The translations under genes were made by a program, and so were the position numbers. Below the pieces are notes generated by a model that did no database searches, was not told the origin of the DNA, and saw only the letters and a list, made by a program, of their open reading frames with translations. Of a DNA stretch of 32,753 nt, positions 25,418 to 32,753 are shown one piece after another. The stretch spans positions 1-32,753 of the forward strand of contig JAKBFW010000012.1 in NCBI GenBank assembly GCA_021833345.1, read 5' to 3'. How positions within the stretch are numbered: the first letter of the stretch is position 1; each line of letters begins with the position of its first letter. This DNA is from Pseudomonadota bacterium (GTDB taxonomy: Bacteria; Actinomycetota; Actinomycetes; Actinomycetales; Cellulomonadaceae).

Positions 25418-26800
25418 CTACAGCGCCGCCAGGATCGCCTCGACCTGCACCTTCGCGTCGCCGAACAGCATCGCCGTGTTCTCGCGGAAGAACAGCGGGT
25501 TCTGCACCCCGGCGTACCCCGTCGCCATCGAGCGCTTGAACACGATGACCTGCTTGGCCTTCCAGACCTCGAGCACCGGCATCCCCGCGATCGGCGAGCT
25601 CGGGTCCTCGAGCGCGGCTGGGTTGACCGTGTCGTTGGCGCCGATGACGAGCACGACGTCGGTCGAGGGGAAGTCGCCGTTGATCTCGTCCATCTCCAGG
25701 ACGATGTCGTACGGCACCTTGGCCTCGGCCAGCAGCACGTTCATGTGGCCGGGGAGTCGCCCGGCCACCGGGTGGACGCCGAACCGGACGGTGACCCCTG
25801 CGTGCCGGAGCCGGGCGGTCAGGTCAGCGACCGGGTACTGCGCCTTGGCGACCGCCATGCCGTAGCCGGGGGTGATGATGACCGAGCGTGCGTCCTTGAG
25901 CAGCTCGGCCACCTCGGGGGCGAGGATCTCGCGGTGCTCCCCGTAGTCGACGTCGCCCGCCGCGACGGTGCCGCCCTCCACGCCGAAGCCGCCGAGGATC
26001 ACGCTGATGAACGACCGGTTCATCGCCCGGCACATGATGTAGGACAGGATCGCACCGGAGGAGCCGACCAGGGCCCCCGTGACGATGAGCAGGTTGTTGT
26101 TGAGCATGAAGCCTGCGGCGGCCGCCGCCCACCCGGAGTACGAGTTGAGCATCGACACCACGACGGGCATGTCCCCGCCGCCGATCGACGCCACCAGGTG
26201 CCAGCCGACGAGCAGGGCGATCACGGTCATGGCCGCGAGCGGGATGACGGAGTTGCTCGCCAGGAACCAGGCCATCAGCCCGGCGGACACGATGAGGGCG
26301 CCGAGGTTGAGCATGTTGCGCCCGGGGAGCATCAGCGGCGCGCTCTTGATCTTCGCCGAGAGCTTGAGGTACGCCACGATCGAGCCGGTGAAGGTGACGG
26401 CACCGATGAGCACGCCGAGGAAGACCTCGACCTGGTGCACCGACTCGGCAGGTTCGGTGATGAACGAGTTGTAGCCGACGAGCACGGCCGCGGCGCCGAC
26501 GAAGCTGTGCAGCATCGCGATCAGCTCGGGCATCTGCGTCATCTCGACGGTGCGGGCCCGCCAGATGCCGATCGAGGCGCCGATCGCGAACACGAGCACG
26601 ACGAGGATCAGGGTGACGATGACGGGCCGCTGGCTGCGGTCCAGCGCCAACGCGACGGTCGCGACGAGGGCGAGGCCCATGCCGACCATGCCGATCATGT
26701 TCCCCTGGCGCGCGGAGCTCGGCTTGGACAGCCCCGCGAGCGACAGGATGAAGAGGACGGCGGCGATCAGGTAGACGCCTTGAACGAGCGATGTGAGCAT
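25418..26800 (-). CDS. pntB: NAD(P) transhydrogenase, beta subunit
   Basis: 460 residues. Residues 1 to about 265 are a bundle of transmembrane helices beginning [24 protein letters not shown]; the C-terminal domain (about 280-460) binds NADP(H), with the diagnostic [21 protein letters not shown] at about 305-325, then [23 protein letters not shown] and [14 protein letters not shown]. Together with PntA it forms the proton-translocating transhydrogenase that drives hydride transfer from NADH to NADP+ with the proton gradient, supplying NADPH. Its ATG shares one base with the stop of pntA (TGATG at 26802-26798), so translation is coupled. The protein looks complete. Confidence 0.97.
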   Translation of the reverse strand: MLTSLVQGVYLIAAVLFILSLAGLSKPSSARQGNMIGMVGMGLALVATVALALDRSQRPVIVTLILVVLVFAIGASIGIWRARTVEMTQMPELIAMLHSFVGAAAVLVGYNSFITEPAESVHQVEVFLGVLIGAVTFTGSIVAYLKLSAKIKSAPLMLPGRNMLNLGALIVSAGLMAWFLASNSVIPLAAMTVIALLVGWHLVASIGGGDMPVVVSMLNSYSGWAAAAAGFMLNNNLLIVTGALVGSSGAILSYIMCRAMNRSFISVILGGFGVEGGTVAAGDVDYGEHREILAPEVAELLKDARSVIITPGYGMAVAKAQYPVADLTARLRHAGVTVRFGVHPVAGRLPGHMNVLLAEAKVPYDIVLEMDEINGDFPSTDVVLVIGANDTVNPAALEDPSSPIAGMPVLEVWKAKQVIVFKRSMATGYAGVQNPLFFRENTAMLFGDAKVQVEAILAAL

Positions 26801-28356
26801 CAGGCGTCCTTCCGGAACATGCCGAGCATCCGGTACGTGACCAGGAAGCCACCGAAGATGTTGATGCTGGCGACCGACGCGGCGACGAACGCGATCACGG
26901 TCGCCACCAGGTTGTCGGACCCGAGCTGGAGGAGTGCGCCGACCAGGATGATCCCGGAGATCGCGTTGGTCTGCGCCATCAGCGGGGTGTGCAGCGAGTG
27001 CGACACGTTGGAGATCACGTAGTAGCCGATGAAGACGGCGAGCGCGAACACCGTGAAGCTCGTCTGGAACACGGTCGGCGAGTAGGTCATCGCCAGCGTC
27101 ACCAGGACCACCCCCAACCCGGTCCACACCATGCGTCGCATCGACTTCCGCTTGGCCTCCTCGGCGTCGAGACGGGCCTTCTCCGCCGGGTCGACGATCG
27201 CGACTGCCGCCGCGGGTGCGGGCGCCGCGGCCGACACCTGGATCGGCGGTGGTGGCCAGAGGATCTCGCCGCCGCTCGTCACGGTCATGCCGCGCTGCAC
27301 CTGGTCCTCCAGGTCCAGCACGAACACCCCGTCCTTCGCCGGGGTGAGCAGCGTCATGAGGTTGACGATGTTGGTACCGAAGAGCTGCGAGGTGTGCTGC
27401 GGCATCCTGCTGGTGAGGTCGGTGTAGCCGATGATCACCACGCCGTTGTCGGTGACGATCTTCTCGCCGGGGACGGTGAGCTCGCAGTTACCGCCACCCG
27501 AGGCCGCGAGGTCGACGATCACCGAACCCGGCTTCATCGCCGCCACCATCGCCGCCGTGATGGTCCGGGGTGCCGAGCCGCGCACCAGGGCGGTCGTGAT
27601 GACGATGTCCGCCTTGGCGGACTCCTCGGCATACATCGCCTGCGTCAGCGTCTCCTGCTCGGCGGTGAGCTCGCGGGCATACCCGTCGGCCGACACCTCC
27701 TGCTGCGCGGTGGCGGCCTGGACGAACGTCGCCCCCATCGACTCGATCTGCTCGCCGACCTCCGGGCGCACGTCGAACGCGCGCACCTGCGCGCCGAGGC
27801 TCGCGGCCGCACCGATCGACGAGAGACCGGCGACCCCGGCCCCGATGACGAACACCGTCGCCGGGGTCGTCTTGCCGGCAGCCGTCACCTGGCCGGTGAA
27901 CATCCCGCCGTACTCCTCGGCGGCCTCGATCACCGCGCGGTAGCCCGCGACGTTGGACATCGTGGACAGCACGTCGAGCGCCTGCGCGCGGGAGATGCGT
28001 GGCACGGCGTCGAGCGCCAGAGCAGTCACCTTCCGCGCCGAGAGCGCGGTGACCAGGTCGCCGCGGGCGTGCGGGCTGAGCATCGCCACCAGGGTCGCGC
28101 CCTCGTGCAGGGCGGCGACCTCCGCATCGGACGGCGGGTTGACCGCTGCGACGAGGTCCGCCCCCCAGACGGTCGGCGCGTCGCCGATCGTCGCGCCCGC
28201 CGCCTCGTAGACCGCGTCGGTGAAGCTGGCACCGAGGCCGGCACCTGCCTGCAGGACGACGTCATGACCGAGCTTGCGGAGCTGCGTGACCGTCTTGGGG
28301 GTCGCAGCGACGAGCCGCTCGCCCTCGCGGGTCTCCTTGGGTATGCCGATGAGCAT
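26800..28356 (-). CDS. pntA: NAD(P) transhydrogenase, fused alpha subunit
   Basis: 518 residues. The N-terminal NAD(H)-binding part (to about 380) resembles alanine dehydrogenase: [20 protein letters not shown], then [18 protein letters not shown] at 172-189 and [11 protein letters not shown] short alanine/proline linker (about 370-395) leads to about three transmembrane helices ([51 protein letters not shown]). So the alpha-1 and alpha-2 subunits that are separate genes in some bacteria are fused here, as in E. coli. The ATG at 28356 follows GAGGAG; the TTG just before it is not needed. It is the first gene of the pntAB operon. Confidence 0.97.
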   Translation of the reverse strand: MLIGIPKETREGERLVAATPKTVTQLRKLGHDVVLQAGAGLGASFTDAVYEAAGATIGDAPTVWGADLVAAVNPPSDAEVAALHEGATLVAMLSPHARGDLVTALSARKVTALALDAVPRISRAQALDVLSTMSNVAGYRAVIEAAEEYGGMFTGQVTAAGKTTPATVFVIGAGVAGLSSIGAAASLGAQVRAFDVRPEVGEQIESMGATFVQAATAQQEVSADGYARELTAEQETLTQAMYAEESAKADIVITTALVRGSAPRTITAAMVAAMKPGSVIVDLAASGGGNCELTVPGEKIVTDNGVVIIGYTDLTSRMPQHTSQLFGTNIVNLMTLLTPAKDGVFVLDLEDQVQRGMTVTSGGEILWPPPPIQVSAAAPAPAAAVAIVDPAEKARLDAEEAKRKSMRRMVWTGLGVVLVTLAMTYSPTVFQTSFTVFALAVFIGYYVISNVSHSLHTPLMAQTNAISGIILVGALLQLGSDNLVATVIAFVAASVASINIFGGFLVTYRMLGMFRKDA

Positions 28357-28852
28357 CAACTACTCCTCGTCCGGGTGCGCGCACGGTGCACCCCTGTGGG
28401 TGGGAACAGGTCGGTACGAACCCGCGGGCAACGCTGCCCTCGACGAGAAGATCACGTGTCTGCGTCGCCATCGACGAGACCGCAACCACCTCGGCACCAC
28501 AAGACCCCGTGTGACACGGACCGACCATAGTGGCGCCGTGACAAACACGACTGGGCCGTTGGTCCGACCGCATCGAAGGTCGGGGGTGCTGTCGTGCCTG
28601 CGATCCGCGTGGGTGACGGGCCCGGTGACGACGGCTCCCGCCCGGACGACCTGAGTCCCGAAGGCTGAGAGGGAGGATCGGTAGGCGATCACGTCCCCCT
28701 TCCCCGATCCCGACCCGGGCCCGCTCGACCACGGTGGCCGGCCCGTGCTCAATCTAGACCGCGCGACCGACGCCGCTGCGACGCCCCGCGCCACCCGCGG
28801 CGGACCCGCTCGGAATGCCGGAGCCGCCGCTCCGGTTGGACCCGGCGTGGAC
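28357..28852. other. Long divergent intergenic region, pntA / DsbA-like gene
   Basis: About 496 nt without a convincing gene. For the minus strand it holds a TATGGT -10-like hexamer (28529-28524) followed by a 13-bp dyad, ccgtg-tga-cacgg (28507-28519), and a related cgtg-acaaa-cacg at 28537-28549, which would put the pntA start about 160 nt upstream of its ATG. A small hairpin, caccc-ctgt-gggtg, lies at 28389-28402. For the plus strand there is a 7-bp hairpin, ccggagc/gctccgg (28818-28835), 17 nt before the DsbA start. I searched by eye for known riboswitch cores and saw none. Confidence 0.45.
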
Positions 28853-29545
28853 ATGACTGAGAGCAGCCCCGTCGAGGTGCACGTGTGGTCCGATGTCGCC
28901 TGCCCGTGGTGCTTCATCGGGAAGCGTCGGTTCGAGAGCGGGGTACGCCAGTTCGGCGGGAAGGTCGCGCTCGAGTACCACTCCTACGAGCTCGCGCCCG
29001 ACACGCCCGTGGACTTCGAGGGCAGCGAGGTCGAGTTCCTCGCGGCCCACAAGGGCCTGCCGGAGTCCCAGGTCACGCCGGTGCTGGGCCACCTGACCGA
29101 GCTCGCCGCGGCTGAGGGCCTGAGCTACGACTTCTCCGCCGTGCGCCACACCAAGACCGTGCTGGCCCACCAGGCGATCCACCATGCCAAGGCCGAGGGC
29201 AAGCAGCTCGAGCTGGTCGAGCGACTGTTCCACGCGTACTTCGAGGAGGGACGCCATCTCGGCCACGCGGACGAGCTCGCGATGCTGGCCGCCGAGGTCG
29301 GGCTCGACCCGGACGACGTGCGCCGGGTCCTCGCCGACGGCACGTATGCGCAGGCCGTCCAGGCGGACATCGACCTCGCGCGGGAGATCGGGATCGCGGG
29401 TGTGCCGTTCTACGTCATCGGCCGGTACGGGGTGTCCGGCGCCCAGAGCCCGGAGGTCTTCGCCACGGCCCTCGCGCGTGCGGTCGAGGACGCCGCGAGC
29501 GAGGTGTCCGTCGTCGACGGGGCGACGGACGAGCCGGTTCGATGA
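28853..29545 (+). CDS. DsbA-family oxidoreductase (FrnE-like)
   Basis: 230 residues, thioredoxin fold with the large helical insertion of DsbA/FrnE proteins. The redox motif CPWC is at residues 17-20 (SDVACPWCFIGKRRF), and the cis-proline loop reads IGIAGVPFYVIGRYGVSGAQSPE near the end. There is no signal peptide, so this is a cytoplasmic protein, unlike the periplasmic DsbA. FrnE-type proteins handle disulfide exchange under oxidative stress or isomerise polyketide intermediates. The ATG at 28853 gives the normal family start; the open frame reaches upstream, but that part contains the hairpin and looks non-coding. A small cysteine-containing ORF overlaps its stop (ATGA). Confidence 0.93.
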   Translation: MTESSPVEVHVWSDVACPWCFIGKRRFESGVRQFGGKVALEYHSYELAPDTPVDFEGSEVEFLAAHKGLPESQVTPVLGHLTELAAAEGLSYDFSAVRHTKTVLAHQAIHHAKAEGKQLELVERLFHAYFEEGRHLGHADELAMLAAEVGLDPDDVRRVLADGTYAQAVQADIDLAREIGIAGVPFYVIGRYGVSGAQSPEVFATALARAVEDAASEVSVVDGATDEPVR

Positions 29546-29769
29546 GTGCGACCGCGGGAGGGGGCGACGCGACCGAGGTCGGGCGGACGAGACAGCAGCT
29601 GGCGCGCCGCCTCGAGGTGGTCGGAGACGAGGACGCAGGGCTGTGCGTGGACGGGGTCTGCGTCATCCCCTCGACGGTGGGGCGAGCAGCGACCGCGTCG
29701 AGGAGTCGCCCCGTGCTGGCGGTCGCGGGTGACGGTGCGGCTGTCGAGGGTCCCGAAGACCGCGGGTGA
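29542..29769 (+). CDS. Possible small protein with a C-x4-C motif, coupled to the DsbA-like gene
   Basis: 75 residues, starting at the ATG of an ATGA overlap with the DsbA-like stop. The first 45 codons keep strong G/C third-position bias and encode RTRQQLARRLEVVGDEDAG, then LCVDGVCVIP with two cysteines four residues apart; the last 30 codons lose that bias. A coupled cysteine protein behind a thiol oxidoreductase is plausible as a partner or substrate. I do not recognise a family, and it may be a chance ORF. Confidence 0.4.
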   Translation: MSATAGGGDATEVGRTRQQLARRLEVVGDEDAGLCVDGVCVIPSTVGRAATASRSRPVLAVAGDGAAVEGPEDRG

Positions 29770-29793
29770 CGGACGTCGGCGTCCCGGGCGGCG

Positions 29794-30426
29794 CTACCGG
29801 TGTCCTTCGGCTGCGCTGCGGGCGGTCCAGGCGGTCGCGGTCGGAGTGACAACGGCGCCGAGGGCGACCCCCGCGACCAGGGCGAGGGCGACCGCGCCGG
29901 TGCGGACCCCGCGTCCGGGCACCGGGCGTGCAGGATCGGGACGGCGGACGTCCTTCGCGGCCAGGACGACGGTCTCGCGCACGTGGGCGAGGACGTGGAT
30001 CGCCGTCAGCCCGAACCAGATCACGAAGCTCGCCTGGTGGGCCGTCAGGATCAGTCCGGCATGGTCCGGCCCGACGATGATCAGCCAGACCCCGGTCCCG
30101 AGCAGCACGACGGTCATCGCGATCAGCACCGGGCCGATCAGCCGAAGCACCGGGTGAGGAGGGCCGCGGCGCACGTATGGCGCCGCACGGGTGTAGTACC
30201 TCGCGAACCGGTAGCCGGTGGCGACGATCTTCAGCGCGACGGGGGGGATCAGGAGCAGCCCGATGAACAGGTGCAGCGTGATCAACCCGCGGATGCTGAG
30301 GATCGTCAGCCCTTCGGCGAACAGCAGCACGACCAGCAGCACCCCGACCGTCCCGGTCAGGCGGCTGTTCCCCTCGACGCCCGCGTCGGCGGACCCCGCA
30401 TCGACGGCCTCAGCCCTGTGACTCAT
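29794..30426 (-). CDS. Cytochrome-b-like integral membrane protein
   Basis: 210 residues with about five hydrophobic helices: TGTVGVLLVVLLFAEGL, LITLHLFIGLLLIPPVALKI, LIGPVLIAMTVVLLGTGVWL, SFVIWFGLTAIHVLAH and VALALVAGVALGAVV. Histidines sit in helices in a spacing that would suit b-type haem: TLHLFIGLL, LTAHQASF and AIHVLAHVRE. This resembles cytochrome b561/DUF4405-type membrane subunits but falls outside any family I can name with certainty. It is cut off from neighbours: converging with the small ORF at 29769 on one side and preceded by a 94-nt gap to the PoxB stop on the same strand. It might pass electrons in the membrane near the quinone-reducing PoxB (inference). Confidence 0.75.
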   Translation of the reverse strand: MSHRAEAVDAGSADAGVEGNSRLTGTVGVLLVVLLFAEGLTILSIRGLITLHLFIGLLLIPPVALKIVATGYRFARYYTRAAPYVRRGPPHPVLRLIGPVLIAMTVVLLGTGVWLIIVGPDHAGLILTAHQASFVIWFGLTAIHVLAHVRETVVLAAKDVRRPDPARPVPGRGVRTGAVALALVAGVALGAVVTPTATAWTARSAAEGHR

Positions 30427-30520
30427 GCCGGGAACGGTAGGCAGGTTCGCTGGACGTTTGCTGGATTCGGGCGGGGGCGCGCGGGCGCCGGCCGTACCGA
30501 TCGGACGTGGCTCCCTGCGG

Positions 30521-32266
30521 TCACAGGCGCGGCACGTTCCGGAGGTTCGAGCGCGCCATCGCCATGACCTCGCCCATCCCGCCGCCGAGGATCTCCTTGC
30601 TCATCGCCGCGGTGAACCCGGCGACCTGCTTGCGGGTGATCTTGGGCGGCAGCGACAACGCCCTCGGGTCGGTGACCAGGTCGACGAGCGCCGGCCCCGG
30701 GTGCGCGAGCGCCTCCTGGATCGCGCCGCGGATGTCCGTCGGCTGCTCGACGCGCACCGCGTGGATGCCGACGGCGCGCGCGACAGCGGCGTAGTCGATC
30801 GCGGGGGAGTCGGTCGCAAAGCTGGGGAGACCCTCGACCATCATCTCCAGGCGCACCATGCCGAGGGTCGCGTTGTCGAACAGGATGATCTTGACGGGCA
30901 GGTCGTAGTGCTGGAGGGTCACGAGCTCGCCCAGGAGCATCGAGAGGCCGCCGTCGCCGGCCATCGCGATGACCTGGCGGCCGGGGAACGCCTTCGCCGC
31001 GCCGATCGCGTGCGGCAGCGCGTTCGCCATCGAGCCGTGCAGGAACGAGCCGATCACGCGACGCCTGCCGTTCGGGGTGAGGTAGCGCGCGGCCCAGACG
31101 TTGCACATCCCGGTGTCGACCGTGAACACCGCGTCGTCGGCCGCCACCTCGTCGAGCACCACGGCGGCGAACTCCGGGTGGATCGGCAGGTGGTGCTCGA
31201 CGTCCTTGGTGTAGGCGCCGACGACGGTGCCCATCGCCTTCGCGTGCTTGGACAGCATGGCCTCGAGGAACGTGCGGCTCGAGGCCTTGCGGACCAGCGG
31301 CAGCAGTGCGCGGACCGTCTCGCCGACGTCGCCCAGCACCGCGAGGTCCATGCGCGTGCGCCGTCCCAGCCGGGTGGGCTCGATGTCCACCTGAGCGGTG
31401 CGCACGCCGTCGGGGAGGAACTGGTCGTACGGGAAGTCGGTGCCGAGCATCAGGAGCAGGTCGGCGCCCTCGATGGCCGCCTGGCACGCGCCGTAGCCGA
31501 GGAGCCCGCTCATGCCGACGTCGAAGGGGTTGTCGTACTGGATGTGCTCCTTGCCGCGCAGGCTGTGGCCGATCGGCGCGGCGAGCCTGTCGGCGAGGGC
31601 GATGACGTCGTCGTGCGCACCGCGGGTGCCCGCCCCGGCGAAGATCGCGACCTTGCCCGCGGCGTTGATCGCGTCGGCGAGGGCTTGGACGTCCTCGGCC
31701 GCGGGGATCACGCGCGGCGCGCTCGGGCGCGTGAGGACGTCCGGCGCGGGAGCGGTCGTCTCGAGGTCGGCGACGTCTCCGGGCAGGGTCAGGACGGCCA
31801 CGCCCGGGGCGCCATAGGCGTGGTGGATCGCGCTGCGGATGACCCGAGGCGCCTGTTCGCCGTTGGAGATCATCTCGGAGTACACCGAGCACTCGGTGAA
31901 CAGCCGGTCGGGGTGGGTCTCCTGGAAGTACTGGGTGCCGATCTGGGTGCTCGGGATGTGCGAGGCGATCGCGAGCACCGGGACGCGGGACCGGTTGGCG
32001 TCGTAGAGGCCGTTGATGAGGTGCAGGTTGCCCGGTCCGCAGGACCCGGCGCAGACGGCGAGCCGTCCGGTGAGCTCGGCCTCGGCGGCCGCCGCGAACG
32101 CCCCGGCCTCCTCGTGCCGGACCTGCACCCACTCGATGCCCTCGGTACGACGGACCGCGTCGACGACCGGGTTCAGGCTGTCGCCGACGATGCCGTACAC
32201 GTGGCGCACGCCGGCGGCGACGAGCTGGTTGACGAGCTGATCGGCGACGGACTGCGCGCGGGCCAT
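30521..32266 (-). CDS. poxB: Pyruvate dehydrogenase (quinone)-type thiamine-diphosphate enzyme
   Basis: 581 residues with the three-domain ThDP fold. The N-terminal domain has the catalytic-glutamate motif VQVRHEEAGAFAAAAEAELTG (Glu near 52-53). The central FAD-type domain includes KVAIFAGAGTRGAHDDV and LLMLGTDFPYDQFL. The C-terminal ThDP/Mg domain has GDGGLSMLLGELVTLQHYDLPVKIILFDN (Asp438 starting the GDG...N motif). The pattern is that of PoxB, which oxidises pyruvate to acetate and CO2 and reduces membrane quinone, though acetolactate synthases share the fold. The last residues lack an obvious amphipathic membrane-binding helix like that of the E. coli enzyme. The ATG at 32266 is preceded by GAGGAG. 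Expression is often tied to stationary phase; an inverted repeat lies upstream. Confidence 0.85.
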   Translation of the reverse strand: MARAQSVADQLVNQLVAAGVRHVYGIVGDSLNPVVDAVRRTEGIEWVQVRHEEAGAFAAAAEAELTGRLAVCAGSCGPGNLHLINGLYDANRSRVPVLAIASHIPSTQIGTQYFQETHPDRLFTECSVYSEMISNGEQAPRVIRSAIHHAYGAPGVAVLTLPGDVADLETTAPAPDVLTRPSAPRVIPAAEDVQALADAINAAGKVAIFAGAGTRGAHDDVIALADRLAAPIGHSLRGKEHIQYDNPFDVGMSGLLGYGACQAAIEGADLLLMLGTDFPYDQFLPDGVRTAQVDIEPTRLGRRTRMDLAVLGDVGETVRALLPLVRKASSRTFLEAMLSKHAKAMGTVVGAYTKDVEHHLPIHPEFAAVVLDEVAADDAVFTVDTGMCNVWAARYLTPNGRRRVIGSFLHGSMANALPHAIGAAKAFPGRQVIAMAGDGGLSMLLGELVTLQHYDLPVKIILFDNATLGMVRLEMMVEGLPSFATDSPAIDYAAVARAVGIHAVRVEQPTDIRGAIQEALAHPGPALVDLVTDPRALSLPPKITRKQVAGFTAAMSKEILGGGMGEVMAMARSNLRNVPRL

Positions 32267-32281
32267 GGCGACTCCTCAGAC

Positions 32282-32300
32282 GGAAACATGGGATGATTCC
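32282..32300. promoter_or_regulatory. Inverted repeat upstream of the PoxB-type gene
   Basis: ggaaacat (32282-32289) and atgattcc (32293-32300) are inverted arms with one mismatch around ggg. They lie 16-34 nt upstream of the ATG in the 137-nt gap before the PoxB-type gene and are the best operator candidate there. No regulator gene is adjacent. Confidence 0.4.
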
Positions 32301-32403
32301 ATTGTGCGCCTGGGACCGAGGTCCTCCTGACGGGATCGGGTGTGACGCTGGCGACGTCCGTGCGGACGGCGGCCTGTCGCTGTCGACCCCTCCCCGGGGC
32401 GGG

Positions 32404-32753
32404 TCACCGTGCCGGGCAGACGCCGGTCGCGACGAGGGTGGCGTAGTCGAAGGCCGGTCCGGCGATGACGGAGAGCGGTTCGACCGTCGACGTGCCCGCC
32501 GCGGTGCGAAGGGTCACGGTCGGCACCGCCTTCTCGACCAGTCGACCGCAGTCGACGATCTTCCACAGGATGACGAGCTGGGTCGTCGTCCCGGCGTGCG
32601 CGCGCTGCGGAAGGAGGTCGCTCGCGGCGGGTTGGGCGTCCCGAGGGGTCACCCAGGCGTCCTCGACGGTCGCGCCGGGCAAGTCGGCGACGGACTCGAT
32701 CGTGAACCACGGCCAGCCGTGCGGGTCCAGATCGATCGCGGACCTGACCTCGT
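32404..32753 (-). CDS. Unidentified protein, C-terminal part (cut by window edge)
   Basis: About 115 residues are visible, ending ...DYATLVATGVCPAR, and the frame stays open to the right edge, so the start is outside. Visible pieces include ESVADLPGATVEDAWVTP, THAG-like HAGTTTQLVILWKIVDCGRLVEKAVPTVTLRTAAGTS and two cysteines (VDCGR and GVCPAR) that could pair. The alternating strand pattern suggests a beta-sandwich or secreted domain. I do not recognise the family. It reads in the same direction as the PoxB-type gene, 137 nt before its start. Confidence 0.6.
   Translation of the reverse strand, partial: EVRSAIDLDPHGWPWFTIESVADLPGATVEDAWVTPRDAQPAASDLLPQRAHAGTTTQLVILWKIVDCGRLVEKAVPTVTLRTAAGTSTVEPLSVIAGPAFDYATLVATGVCPAR

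Noticed and set aside
28600-28700. Possible riboswitch (ctgagtcccgaagg and ctgagaggg words resemble pieces of cobalamin or TPP elements)
   Set aside because: The conserved core segments are not present in the right order, and the downstream gene (DsbA-like) is not a B12 or thiamine gene.

Overview
This 32.75-kb window comes from a chromosome with very high G+C and strong G/C preference at third codon positions. The gene types point to an actinobacterium, probably a Cellulomonas-like member of the Micrococcales. Supporting signs are a DinB/DUF664 protein of the mycothiol-associated kind, many short TetR, MarR and AraC regulators next to small redox enzymes, leaderless-type promoters (TANNNT followed 6-7 nt later by the start codon), and two large glycoside hydrolases. 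The genus is an inference. I see no tRNA, rRNA, CRISPR array, transposase or integrase.

Layout. 1-1858: a sugar O-acetyltransferase cut by the window edge, an SDR oxidoreductase, and a divergent TetR regulator with a cluster of palindromic operators between them. 1892-4923 (minus): an operon of ribbon-helix-helix regulator, DUF4097 protein, and DrrA/DrrB-type ABC exporter, with a perfect inverted repeat at its start. 5066-8350 (plus): an AraC-type regulator, a VOC/glyoxalase-fold protein and a short UvrA-like ABC protein. 8421-10902: a LigB-type dioxygenase and a quinone-oxidoreductase-like gene facing a MarR regulator across a symmetric divergent promoter.

10928-16607 (minus) is the most unusual part. 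It holds a two-part AAA+ ATPase, a 1053-residue protein with an N-terminal DUF4157 (HEIAH) metallopeptidase-like domain and a long unclassified body, and a small unknown protein coupled to it by a 4-nt GTGA overlap. AAA+ and DUF4157 proteins of this kind normally sit in extracellular contractile injection system (eCIS) clusters. No sheath, tube, baseplate or spike gene is present here, so this looks like an orphan eCIS-type effector/ATPase module. It lies directly downstream of, and in the same direction as, a GH31 glycosidase.

16671-25287: the GH31 glycosidase, a divergent aldehyde dehydrogenase/DUF779 pair, a GH3 beta-glucosidase, an NAD-dependent epimerase-like protein and a DinB/DUF664 protein. 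25418-28356 (minus): pntB and a fused pntA (proton-translocating transhydrogenase), ending at a strong 20-bp hairpin. 28853-32753: a FrnE-like DsbA oxidoreductase, a possible small cysteine-containing protein, a cytochrome-b-like membrane protein, a PoxB-type pyruvate dehydrogenase and the end of an unidentified gene. Apart from the eCIS-like module, the theme is redox, electrophile and drug defence plus carbohydrate use.
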